Assembly: GCA_003427395.1 (NCBI GenBank)
Contig: BFEA01000418.1
Location: forward strand, 623,660-650,597
Source of the DNA: Chara braunii
Taxonomy: Eukaryota; Streptophyta; Charophyceae; Charales; Characeae
DNA: 26,938 nt
Direction: 5' to 3'
Made by a program: the position numbers and the translations under genes. Each line of letters begins with the position of its first letter. Position 1 is the stretch's first letter. The notes under the pieces were generated by a model that was not told where the DNA came from, searched no databases, and saw nothing but the letters and a program-made list of their open reading frames with translations. Positions 10,105 to 18,198 of this stretch are shown here, piece by piece.

Positions 10105-10382
10105 CCACTGCGTTGATGTTCGCAGACGATCTCACGGTTCTCATCTGGGCCAATAACTCCTCCTTCCAGGCCCTCGTCAAAGCCATGGAAGCCTTCCGAC
10201 TCCCATCAGAAATGAAGGTGAACTGGTGTGAACCCGAAGGTTGGTGGCTAGCAGACAGCATCACCCCTCAAACTCCTGATCTATCCACCCCCATGGCATG
10301 GTCCACGAGCAATAAAGCACTCTGGTACTTGGGGATCATGGTCACAAGGACGGCACATGGCCAGGGATGGGACAAAATCTAA
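10105..10382 (+). pseudogene. LINE D RT palm end (FADD box) and start of thumb
   Basis: The frame reads FADDLTVLIWANNSSFQALV, then KAMEAFRLPSEMKVNW, WYLGIMV and a stop. FADD is intact. At the position where LINEs B and C have TAA followed by ATG, this copy has GAA ATG (10209-10214), giving Ser-Glu-Met. Earlier RT blocks are missing, so no polymerase could be made. Confidence 0.8.
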
Positions 10383-10991
10383 TCGCAAAGGCAATAGCTC
10401 GCCTAGCCCCGTGTAAGAAAGCCCAGGCGTCTCTGTTCGACAGAGCACTGATAATAAACACAGCAATATTCTCCACCCTGCGGTATATGGCATCCATTTT
10501 GTCCCCACCGACGACGATCTGAAGACTCAGAAGGCTAGGGTCAGATGCTTCCTGTGGACTGGTGACCCTAACAAGACCACCTGCATAAACAAGGTTGCCT
10601 GGCAGCTGGTCATTAGGAAACCGCAAGAAGGATGCTTGGGCATCATAAACCCAAAACAGGAATCAATTGCCCTTCAGATGAAATGGATTATCAAGTTCCT
10701 GACCAAACAATTTCTTCCTAGGACAAACATGGCCCTAGACAGTATAAGAAACCTGGCACCAGTAAGCTCTCCACCCAACATGCAAGGCCTCTTCTGGAAC
10801 CGGCAAAGAATGGTCAATCAAGACAAGCAGGACATCAAGGAGAGTGCAGCAACAACTGTCCAGGCAGCCTACTCCCTCACCCAATCCATACTGAACGCCG
10901 ACCACGAAAGGCTGGCATCGATTGATGCGCAGCAAACATGCTGTGAGAGGAAGTTCCCATGCAGCCTCTCTTCTGCAATTCATGGATTAAG
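10383..10991 (+). pseudogene. LINE D RT thumb/connection
   Basis: Two frames carry the homology. The first (about 10380-10524) reads LFDRALIINTAIFSTLRYMAS and ends at a stop. The second (10525-10991) reads FLWTGDPNKTTCINKVAW, GCLGIINPK, LQMKWIIKFLTK and MALDSIRNLAPV, closely matching LINE C LWTGDPNKDKGISKIAW, LGIIDPG, LQIKWIIKLLMN and LALDSIRSVAPV. The sequence is cut by the TIR element immediately after the codons for CSLSSAIHGLS. Confidence 0.75.
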
Positions 10992-11575
10992 CCACCCGTC
11001 CCCCCGACGTTAAAAAATCGGGGGGACCAGTAGCACATGGTAATGAGGGCTGCCGGTAGGACCGTGTGGAGGACCGGCTTAGTGGCGAAAATGGAAAATG
11101 CGCTGAATCGCTGCCGCAATTTATTTCATGGTCAAAACATTTTTTTTTTCATTTTTTTGATATTTTTCCTCAAAAGATCACTATCTAATCCATTAGGACA
11201 CCAATTTTCAGAAAGAGTTTTTGCCTTGGTCTGAGCGCAAAAAATCACTGAAGTTAGGGCACTTTTCAGTTGGCCCATAGGTGGCGGAGTGGCAAAAATG
11301 GAAAATGCGCCGATTCGGTGTGTCAACTATTTCACTATCGAAACATTTTGTTTTCATTTTTTTTGATACTTCCCCTGGAAAGACCTCGACCATATCTACC
11401 AGATCCCAATTTTTCAGATTTTTATGTGCATTATTCGGGGCATGAAAAATCGCCGAAGTTAGTGCTCGAAATTGTGCGACTGGACCCACTGGTTGCCTGT
11501 TGGTTGGCACCCCCTCACCAAATGCGCCGCGTACTCACCGGAAAGCTCATTTTCGGTCGGCGGGGGGACTGGTGG
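10992..11575. mobile_element. 584-bp TIR element (MITE-like) inserted in LINE D
   Basis: The left end CCACCCGTCCCCCCG (10992-11006) and the right end, read on the minus strand as CCACCAGTCCCCCCG (11561-11575), form 15-bp terminal inverted repeats with one mismatch. LINE homology stops at the left end and resumes at the right end (FKDTEGNPW...IKHLW), so this is an insertion. A second inverted copy of the terminal block (TCGGGGGGAC, about 11018-11027) makes a hairpin at the left end. No transposase is encoded. The target-site duplication is not clear: TTAAG on the left and TTTAAAG on the right. Confidence 0.65.
11081..11482. repeat. Diverged 200-bp tandem pair inside the TIR element
   Basis: GTGGCGAAAATGGAAAATGC at about 11081 recurs as GTGGCAAAAATGGAAAATGC near 11289. 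Each is followed at matching distances by a CAAAACATTTT/GAAACATTTT block, a TTTTTTGATA block, a CCAATTTTTCAG-like block and AATC(A/G)C(T/C)GAAGTTAG. The two units differ substantially, so the duplication is old and probably part of the element family rather than local. Confidence 0.6.
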
Positions 11576-11775
11576 TTTAAAGACACAGAAGGTAACCCCT
11601 GGACCGTCCGCGCAAAAGATCGGAGATGGCTCACAAGGTTGGAGAGAAGAGTGTGGCAGATCAAACATTTATGGTCAGAGGAATGAGAGGACTGGCTGAT
11701 GGCCCAAGAACTCTGAACCTCCGTCAGGGGGTGTCACTCACTGGAAACCAACTTGGCAGCGATACACCAGAGCTT
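11576..11775 (+). pseudogene. LINE D segment downstream of the TIR element
   Basis: The frame reads WWFKDTEGNPWTVRAKDRRW, then RVWQIKHLWSEE, a stop, EDWLMAQEL, a stop, and RGCHSLETNLAAI. It aligns with LINE B NRPWSLNSKGRKW, VWKVEHLWILGENRWITSQEL and with LINE C KGCHRRETNL. Two in-frame stops confirm decay. It is the continuation of the coding sequence interrupted at 10991. Confidence 0.75.
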
Positions 11776-12530
11776 GAAGACTCCTCCGGCAAGAACACAC
11801 CAATCCCCCTGATAAGGGTCCAAAAAAACTGGGAAAGCCTTCCACGCCGGCCCACAAAACATACATTCCCCCCAAAGAGAACTCGTGGCCACCCATAAAC
11901 ATCCAAACAGCCCATGCTCTAAAGCAGGGCAAAGAATTGGGCCGTGTATAATCAACAACACAATAAGAGAGAATAGCTCGCTAGTACGAGCTCGATCCTG
12001 GCCACTCAAATCTGCCAAGATAGAGAGCTAGCAAGACCGGAATGTGTGTTGTTTGAAAAGACCCCAGATTCTCTCTCTCATTCCCTTCACAGATCATCAC
12101 AAGCCATCCATAAGGAAAAAGTATACATAAGCAATATAATAGAAAATGCAAGGTTGGCCATGTTTGTGTGTTCAGTGCCAAGTGTCCACACACCGGTCTG
12201 CCGCCAAAGCGGCAAACTTGCATATACATATGTATACATATATACATTTCAAACCATGAGGGGACGGAGGGAAGAAGGCAACTTACCTGAGACGGAAGAC
12301 TACTCCAGCAAGAAGGCACCGAACCGATCCCCTCAAAGGTTCGAAAAAACTTGGAGAGTCTTCCACATCGGCCCACAAAACCGAAGACATTTACCAAATA
12401 TAACAGCATTGGCATTCCCGACAGTCATCTCAAACTACACACCCACGTCACTGCCAAAGAGGAGGAAGAAGATTTGAGACAACTTACCTAAGACAGAAGA
12501 CTCCTCCAGCAAGAACACACCGTTGTCATG
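11776..12530 (-). repeat. Three diverged copies of a short module with splice donors
   Basis: GAAGACT(C/A)CTCC(A/G)GCAAGAA occurs near 11777, 12295 and 12497. On the minus strand the copies read GVFLPEESS, AFLLE(stop)SS and GVFLLEESS. Copies 2 and 3 are followed by AG|GTAAGT (donor GT at 12286-12285 and 12487-12486), which matches the consensus 5' splice site. Copies 1 and 2 also share the minus-strand stretch FVGR-GRLS-FF-T. A duplicated exon or a repeat family carrying a donor would both fit. No long frame joins them. Confidence 0.45.
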
Positions 12531-12815
12531 CTCGCCACACAATTTCCACACAAAAAACGTACGACTGTGCCAGTGTGTTGTATGTGCGCTGCGTAAAGCA
12601 TCTGTTGTGTATGTGTGTGTAATTGGAATCATCTAAGACCAACAAGAGATGCCCCCACTCTGTTGTTATGTTCACTGTGCGCAACTTCACAAAAAAAAAA
12701 GCATCCGTGGCAGACCATTTCATCAGACCCTTACGGACTCTTAGGGAGGTTGAACCCCACAGTGTGTGTTGTGAACTGTCACCATTATACCTCCGTAGCA
12801 AACCATGAAGCACAC

Positions 12816-13040
12816 TCAGATGAACGGATTCAGAATTGAAACAGCTTTACCTACATAGCGAACAGCTGAACCTCTATAGCGAACAAAATTGAAGCACACT
12901 TGAACCGTTATTTTGCCTTTTCCTTCCACAGTCCTTTCTTCAATTTGTGTACTTCGGCTTTCTTTAGGATACACCTTTGTTTTTTCTTGCAGCGTTCTTT
13001 TAATGTGCCTCTCACATGCGAGGCTTTTCAGTGTGTGAGG
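12816..13040 (-). other. Possible coding fragment beside the (AG)n tract
   Basis: A minus-strand frame continues out of the microsatellite and reads SLACERHIKRTLQEK, TQIEERTVEGKGKITVQV and FVRYRGSAVRYVGKAV before stopping. The charge pattern looks protein-like, and GCTATGTAG|GTAAAG lies within it as a possible donor. I recognise no family. It may equally be repeat sequence, since the motif TTCGCTAT(A/G) occurs twice within 25 bases. Confidence 0.25.
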
Positions 13041-13054
13041 AGGCCACACCCCCC

Positions 13055-13058
13055 GAGA

Positions 13059-13146
<88 letters not shown>
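13055..13146. repeat. (AG)n microsatellite
   Basis: About 92 bases of almost pure GA repeat, with one C interruption near 13071. The long Ser-Leu and Arg-Glu peptide runs that appear in translation of both strands here are artefacts of this tract. Confidence 0.98.
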
Positions 13147-13147
<1 letters not shown>

Positions 13148-13171
13148 CGCATAAAGAATAAATAACTTTAC

Positions 13172-13332
13172 CTATATACATCGGCTTTCATGTTAGCCCG
13201 AGCAGCAAGTGCTCGCATCCCTGCTGCAATCTTTGCGGAATCCACTTCACCATGAGAGGGTGCCTCCAGCAGTTTGGCAGCTGTTGGATTTACAAGGCAG
13301 GGCCCAAGCCCATCGTCCACAAACACAACACC
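13172..13332 (-). CDS. Putative internal exon of an unidentified host gene
   Basis: The minus-strand frame reads GVVFVDDGLGPCLVNPTAAK, continues LLEAPSHGEVDSAKIAA and then GMRALAARANMKADVY, and ends at TATAG|GTAAAG, a good 5' splice donor (exon end 13172). The frame stays open back to 13365, with possible acceptors CTCAAG|GG (exon start 13332) or AACAG|TT (13360). The amphipathic, Ala-rich helical composition and freedom from stops are unlike the neighbouring transposons. I do not recognise the protein. About 54 codons would be covered. A second candidate exon lies 200 bp upstream on the same strand. It is too short to be seen as a conventional long ORF, so the call rests on composition and splice sites only. 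Confidence 0.45.
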
Positions 13333-13547
13333 CTTGAGACGATGCCAATTAGACCCACAACTGTTTCAGGACAATCGGTCCAAGAAATTTGAACAAACAG
13401 GAAAAGTTGGAAAACAAAGAAAAGAGAAAGGCTGGAACTAATGGGGTTGACTGAAGAGTCAGAAACAGATGTACACTATAGAAAGTAGAGTAAAACCCTT
13501 GGTTCGCAGGGGGACACAGTTTCAGATGGCATCAAGCTTCTTTATAC

Positions 13548-13600
13548 CAAGCCAAATGGCATCCACAAGACGAACCAGAACAGCTCCACTTGCTTCAAAA
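13548..13600 (-). CDS. Putative exon of the same host gene, at the chromovirus insertion
   Basis: The minus-strand frame reads EASGAVLVRLVDAIWLG, with a possible donor TTGG|TATAAA at about 13547. The upstream side runs straight into the AGTAG target-site duplication and the 5' LTR of the chromovirus. If it is an exon, the retrotransposon inserted at or within a few bases of its upstream splice site and would separate it from the rest of the gene beyond 21136. No family is recognised. It is very short and could be chance. Confidence 0.3.
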
Positions 13601-13783
13601 AGGAGTAGTGTTACGGACAACGCCAGGGCTCGATCCCTGGTCTGCAGATTGCCACCTGCCAGTTTGCTGTATTTATTTCCAGAACAGCTCCACTTGCGTC
13701 AAAAAGGAGTAGTGTTACGGACTCCGCCAGGGCTCGATCCCTGGTCTGCAGATTGCCACCCGCCAGTTTGCTGTATTTATTTC
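13578..13783. repeat. 103-bp tandem duplication spanning host/LTR boundary
   Basis: AGAACAGCTCCACTTGC is followed by a T or G, then TCAAAAAGGAGTAG and the first 68 bases of the LTR (TGTTACGGA...TATTTATTTCC). The whole unit occurs at 13578-13680 and again at 13681-13783, with only a few differences. Each unit has host flank, TSD and LTR start. The second unit leads into the full LTR. It may be a genuine slippage duplication or an assembly fold. Confidence 0.9.
13708..13712. repeat. Target-site duplication, left copy (AGTAG)
   Basis: AGTAG directly precedes the LTR start TGTTACGG and is repeated just after the 3' LTR at 21132-21136. A 5-bp duplication is what Ty3/gypsy integrases leave. Confidence 0.85.
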
Positions 13784-14257
13784 CTTTTTCTTGTTTTTGA
13801 TTTCTCTTGTTTTGTTTTACTTCTTTTCTGCTTTTCCTGATTTCGGACAGTTGGCGCCATCCGCATTCTGGCGCCATTTTCAAATTCCTCCTTTTCGGAC
13901 TTTCGGAGTTTGGACACTTGGCGTCATCCGGCATTCTGGCGCCCATTCTCAGACTTTCAATTTTCAGTTTCGGCCCTGAGGCATTTTCACTTTCGCCCTC
14001 AGGACCATAATTGAGTCCGGCACTTAAGTACGGACTCAAGCACAGTACGGCCATTTTTCAGCCTCAGTGCTTGTGTTCAGTGTGACTGGGCTTCGACATT
14101 GTGTTCGGAAATTCAAGACAGCGACTTTGGGACTTTGCCACTTTGTGTCTCCGTCCGTCGAGTTGTGTCGAGTCTGCGTCAAGGTGAGTGAGTGTGTGTG
14201 TGTGCTGTCACTCTCCCTCTCTCTCCCAGCCTCACTGCTCTGCCTCTGCCTCATTAC
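13713..14257 (+). repeat. 5' LTR of the chromovirus
   Basis: This 545-bp LTR begins TGTTACGGACTCCG and ends immediately before the PBS. It matches 20585-21131 along its whole length. It contains a two-copy internal block (TTGGCGCCATCCGCATTCTG and TTGGCGTCATCCGGCATTC) and a hairpin (CCTGAGGC...GCCCTCAGG) at about 13975-14003, both also present in the 3' LTR. These probably belong to the promoter/R region, but no transcription start can be fixed by eye. Confidence 0.92.
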
Positions 14258-14275
14258 TGGTATCGGAGCGGCATC
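14258..14275 (+). promoter_or_regulatory. Primer-binding site (initiator-Met tRNA type)
   Basis: TGGTATCGGAGC abuts the 5' LTR. The usual plant PBS complementary to the 3' end of initiator-Met tRNA starts TGGTATCAGAGC, so there is one mismatch in the first 12 bases. Its role is to prime minus-strand DNA synthesis. Its position confirms the LTR end and the plus orientation. Confidence 0.85.
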
Positions 14276-14578
14276 AATCGCCCTTCCGCCCGCCTTGATC
14301 GACGAGGAGCAGCTTCAACGACGCCATGTCGTCATTGTCTTCGTCATCAACATCGCCACGTCATCCCTGTCGTCATCACCTTCAACGTCGACATTGCCAC
14401 GTCATCATCATCGTTGCCACGTCATCGTCCTCGTTGCCACGTCATCAACGATCCTGAAACGTCGACGACAAGGCGCACGTACGTTATTATTATTTTTTTT
14501 CTTTCCTTCTTCTTCCTCCTCGACAACTTTTCTTTTCTTTTTCTTCTTCTTCGTTCCCTCCTTTGTCTGTTCTTCTCT
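14276..14578 (+). other. Chromovirus leader before the gap
   Basis: A pyrimidine-rich stretch with GTCATC/CGTCGT-type repeats and, at its end, long T/C runs before the Ns. An ATG at 14326 lies in a short frame with no recognisable Gag motif, so I do not call a gene. Confidence 0.5.
14355..14446. promoter_or_regulatory. Cluster of four GCCACGTCATC motifs
   Basis: GCCACGTCATC occurs at 14355, 14396, 14416 and 14436. Each holds an ACGT core in the form TGACGTGGC on the minus strand, a well-known bZIP transcription-factor target type in plants. The last two are 20 bp apart. They lie just downstream of the PBS, in the retrotransposon leader. A regulatory role is an inference only; a simple minisatellite is the alternative. 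Confidence 0.4.
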
Positions 14579-14849
14579 NNNNNNNNNNNNNNNNNNNNNN
14601 NNNNNNNNNNNNNNNNNNNNNNNNNNNNNNNNNNNNNNNNNNNNNNNNNNNNNNNNNNNNNNNNNNNNNNNNNNNNNNNNNNNNNNNNNNNNNNNNNNNN
14701 NNNNNNNNNNNNNNNNNNNNNNNNNNNNNNNNNNNNNNNNNNNNNNNNNNNNNNNNNNNNNNNNNNNNNNNNNNNNNNNNNNNNNNNNNNNNNNNNNNNN
14801 NNNNNNNNNNNNNNNNNNNNNNNNNNNNNNNNNNNNNNNNNNNNNNNNN
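14579..14849. other. Assembly gap (271 N)
   Basis: A run of 271 undetermined bases inside the chromovirus leader. The true length may differ. Any peptide that appears open across it is meaningless. Confidence 0.99.
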
Positions 14850-14988
14850 TTAGTACTATACTACTATTGAAATAGCACATAGCTAGGATCGCTTCTTTCC
14901 CGCTTTCTTTTCTTTTTCCGAATATCATTCTTAAGATTCTCCAAAATTTGAATCTTAATTAATTCCTTCGACATTCAGTCGGAATCAC
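14850..14988. other. Short segment between gap and LINE C
   Basis: AT-rich sequence with no recognised motif. It is probably chromovirus interior or leader sequence that flanks the LINE insertion on its 3' side. Confidence 0.4.
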
Positions 14989-15534
14989 TTTTTTTTTTTT
15001 TTTTTTTAAACAGGGCCTTATGGTCCTGGCTCCTTCTATTCTGGGAAGCGTCAGTCCGGTTCCTATTCCACCGGCAAGTCAAATTATACATTACATCAAT
15101 TACCAATCACACATGCTTCCTTCCGTCAGGCCGAAGGACCCCTGAGCAGCATTGATTACTCCACCATGGGAGGATTGACTGTCAGCTTGCCTTGTCCCTC
15201 TCTTTCCTCTCAGACCCGGAAACCAGATCTGTCAGATAAAGCATTTGACCCTAGAAAGATCACATCTGTTGTCCTTACCCAACCTGGTCCTTTCCCATAC
15301 ACCACTTTGCCTCCCTTTGGAAGGTCAACCGTATATTATTAAAACCTACACCCTCAGTCTGCATTCTTATCATCCGGTCGTCAAAATTGGACCCTGGCAG
15401 GGTGTTCGTCAGCTTCCGGATCTCTGGGATGGGATCATCCTTTGCAACCCCCGTTCATGCTCCAGCGTTATCAGACTTGTCCTCCTTTTTCCACGTCGTC
15501 TGTACCCCCTGGGTTATGTTTATCCTCTTGCAGC

Positions 15535-16373
15535 CTAGGATGTGGTTAAGCCTTCCAGCGTCGTCTGATGTTGGGAACCCCTTTCTGGAATTGAATTATG
15601 CCATTCTTTCCAGCATACCCGGTCCTGTCGCAGTTCTCCAACCTTGCCATCAACCAGCCAATTCCTGTAGAATCTCTGCCTCTCCTTGTTCCGCTGTTCT
15701 TCGCCTTCTGTCCAGGCTCGTTTGATCTTCCGCCATCTGCAAAGGATCTCGGCTTGAATCATTGTTTTAGTTTCTATCCACACTTTTTCCCGCGGGTTGG
15801 ACCGTCCTTCAATTGTTCGACTGCATCTCTCCTTCCATATGACCCATAGGGTCACTTTCCTGCCTTCCGAGCCTGATCAGGGATGTTAGTCAAGAGGAGC
15901 AGTTGAATGGGTTGTTTGGGGAAGGGAGATGTGAAGAGGGAATCCCAGAGTGAAGAAGCTCTCGCCCAGTATTCGGTCGCCTCTTTACAGCGCACTAGGC
16001 AGTGGACTACGTCTTCTACAGAGCCTTCAGAGCAGACTGTACATAATTCCGAGCTGTCTGGGTCTGTGGTTTTCCGTCTAATGTGCAGCCATTGGTTCAC
16101 CGGCAGGGCTGCGTATACAATCAGCCATTGCAAACTTCTGATCTTGATTGGTCTAATACGTTTGAATTTTTCCCAATGGATTCGTGTGATTTTGTCTGCT
16201 TCTTGACCCACGAGGTTCCGCCATCTGTTTTTGATGATTGGATCTGGATTTTTGGTCTTCAGAGACAGTCTGTACCCAAGTTTGACTGAGTAATCCTGGA
16301 TCGGGACTTTTGACTTGAAGTTGCTGGTAGAATTTGGCTTCCAGCCCCACTCCGCTGGGTCGAACTCCAAGGA
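15535..16373 (-). pseudogene. LINE C ORF2 C-terminus with zf-RVT
   Basis: Frame 16370-15852 reads FDPAEWGW, IRSLQWLIVYAALPVNQWL and CTVCSEGSVEDVVHCLVRC, a Cys-x2-Cys...His-Cys...Cys zinc site of the zf-RVT type. A frameshift at the end moves the continuation MTLWVIWKERCSRTIEG to another frame (15855-15535), which then ends near the 3' UTR. In the intact family these parts follow the RT in a single polypeptide that acts in target-primed reverse transcription. Confidence 0.8.
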
Positions 16374-16898
16374 TCAAATTGCAGTGTCCGGTCTGAAAAT
16401 TGCGTTTGGCCATGAACCTAGGACCCTTACTTTTCTGAGGAGGAAGGAATCCAGTATAGATGTTTCTACATTGTAGTCAAAAATAGCTGGCATGTCCATA
16501 TTGGTGAAGGAGACCGGGAAGGAGAGGAAAATGGCTCTGGTGTGTGAGCCTTGTTGCATGTGAGAGAATTGATAGGCTCTAGTAGAGGATGTGTCTTGAA
16601 TCAAAAGACCCCATTCACCCGGTCTCCAGGACTCATCTTTTATCAGGATATCTTTCCATTCTTGAGGAATACGACTGAGTATGTATTGAAGATTGGTCTC
16701 TCGTCTGTGGCATCCTTTCAGTCGGGCACTAGCTTCTTGTTCTGTTATCCAGTCTTTTCTGTCCTCCACCCACAAGTGGTCTACTTTCCAGATACCGTTC
16801 TTGATCCAAGACAGCCACCTCTGTTCAAGGAAAAGTGCGTTGTTGGCCTCGTTTGTTAGCCATTCATTCCCGAAGAGCGGTTGTCTTAGTACTTCATC
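16374..16898 (-). pseudogene. LINE C ORF2 middle segment
   Basis: The frame reads QRWLSWIKNGIWKVDHLW, KDWITEQEASARLKGCHRRE and YILSRIPQEWKDILI, matching LINE B WRKWMCNGVWKVEHLW, WITSQELRARLKGVHKLEE and ILESIPLKWELLL. It is bounded by an in-frame TAA upstream (after KPKS) and a TGA downstream (before SLEFDPAEWGW). This segment links the thumb to the zf-RVT region. Its function is not established. Confidence 0.75.
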
Positions 16899-17632
16899 TT
16901 AAGATTTGGGTTTGTTTATCTTGTTAGGGATTATTTTTCTCCACGATCGAAGCAGTGCCGGCCAGTAGGGGGTGATCGGCCAATGGTCTTCGGGTCTGTT
17001 ATTCCTCGTTCGATTCCTCCGTCCTGTAGATATCACCCATTCTTTGTTCATTACCCAAAACAGACCTGACAAATCGTTCGGGGAGGGAACAGGAGCTACC
17101 GATCTGATACTGTCCAGTGCCAGGCGCTGTCCGGATTCATCAGCAGTTTGATGATCCATTTAATTTGCAGAGCTTTCGTTTCTGTTCCGGGGTCAATGAT
17201 TCCTAGGTCCCCATCTCGTGGCCTCCTTGTGACGTAGTGCCAAGCTATCTTAGATATGCCCTTGTCTTTGTTGGGGTCTCCTGTCCATAGGTAAATCCTG
17301 GCTCGTCTGTTCAGCTCCTTAATCGAGCGGTCGGGAACTGTCCAAATAGAAACAATATACCACATCATTGAGAACACCGACAAATTGAGAACCAGCACTC
17401 GGCCGATAAGGGAAGTGAAGGCGTTGCCCCACCTTCCGATTTTGTTAATCTGTTTGGCCAGCATAGATAAGCCCATTTGGGGCGCCAATCCTCCTTTCGT
17501 CATAAGGATACCTAGATAACGTGTGGGTGTATCCGGTGTTTGCCATGTCATAGCCGCCTCACATCCTTGGAGAGAAAGGGGTTCATCATCGGAGATCCAC
17601 CAGCCAATTGTTTTCCCCCAATTGATCTTCAT
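16899..17632 (-). pseudogene. LINE C RT thumb/connection
   Basis: From an ATG directly after TAA (17633-17635), the frame reads MKINWGKTIGWWI, TPTRYLGILMTKGG, NAFTSLIGRVLVLNLSVFS and LWTGDPNKDKGISKIAWHYV. It runs to LQIKWIIKLLMN before a small deletion shifts the frame at about 17115. The homology continues in another frame as LALDSIRSVAPVPSPNDLSG. Both parts match LINEs B and D. Confidence 0.8.
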
Positions 17633-18198
17633 TTATGAGGCTAACTTGAATGCTTCCATTGCTTTGGCTAGTGTTCTGAAGGAAGAATCTGATGCTCTGA
17701 TCAGAACCATTAAGTCATCGGCGAACATGATAGCTGCGGGGAAATCCATCTGATGGGCCGAGCCTACATTGGTGCTGGCTAGTCTCTGAATTGATGGATC
17801 CTTGCGCAGGAAGGATGCGATTGCCTCCATTACGAATAGGAAAATTGACAGAGCTAGTGGGTCCCCTTGGCGGACCGAGCGGGATATCGGATAGCAATCT
17901 GACAAAAGTCCATTGACTTGGACACAGCCAACTGCATCCTTGTAGAGTATCCTAGCCCACTTTCTGAAGTTCGGTCCGACTCCCATTCTTTCTATGCTTG
18001 CTTCCATAAAGTCCCAGTTGGCTTGATCGTATGCTTTCTCAAAGTCAAAGAAGAGAATGGCAGCATTTATTTTCCTTTCTCTGATTTTTCATATTGACTC
18101 GTTCAATGCCATAACATTATCCAGAATATAACGACCCGGGATGAATCCTGTTTGGTCAATGTGGAAGCATTTGTTGGTGATTTTATTCAACACCATCT
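17633..18198 (-). pseudogene. LINE C RT palm
   Basis: Blocks in order: FHIDQTGFIPGRYILDNVM, LFFDFEKAYDQANW (first catalytic Asp), GVGPNFRKWARILY, CVQVNGLLSD, SVRQGDPLALSIFLFV and FADDLMVLIRASDSSF (catalytic FADD). One stop interrupts the segment before FFDFEKAYD. The palm ends in LAS followed by TAA. The upstream fingers and endonuclease are missing because of truncation. Confidence 0.85.

Larger units (their letters stand above)
10105..11775 (+). mobile_element. L1-like LINE fragment (copy D), plus strand
   Basis: This is a piece of the same LINE family as A, B and C but on the plus strand, and it is truncated at both ends. It starts just before the RT active site (ALMFADDLTVLIW) and runs through the thumb and connection to the segment before zf-RVT (EDWLMAQEL, then RGCHSLETNL, matching LINE C KDWITEQE and KGCHRRETNL). 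A 584-bp TIR element splits it at 10992-11575. It ends where a repeat beginning GAAGACTCCTCC starts. No A-tail is present, so this is an internal fragment. Confidence 0.8.
14989..18198 (-). mobile_element. L1-like LINE (copy C) nested in the chromovirus
   Basis: A minus-strand LINE with its poly(A) tail visible as T19 at 14989-15007, a 3' UTR of about 530 bp (15008-15535), then coding remains up to RT block 2 at about 18198. It is truncated inside RT: the homology begins at KITNKCFHIDQTGFIPGR. The upstream edge joins chromovirus integrase sequence directly. No target-site duplication is evident, which suggests a deletion or rearrangement after insertion. The family is the same as copies A, B and D. 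Confidence 0.88.

Noticed and set aside
12900-13181. Open frames with long Ser-Leu or Arg-Glu runs on both strands
   Set aside because: They are translations of the (AG)n microsatellite, not proteins.
14067-14928. Frames of 168-267 codons across the gap
   Set aside because: They stay open only because undetermined bases cannot create stops.
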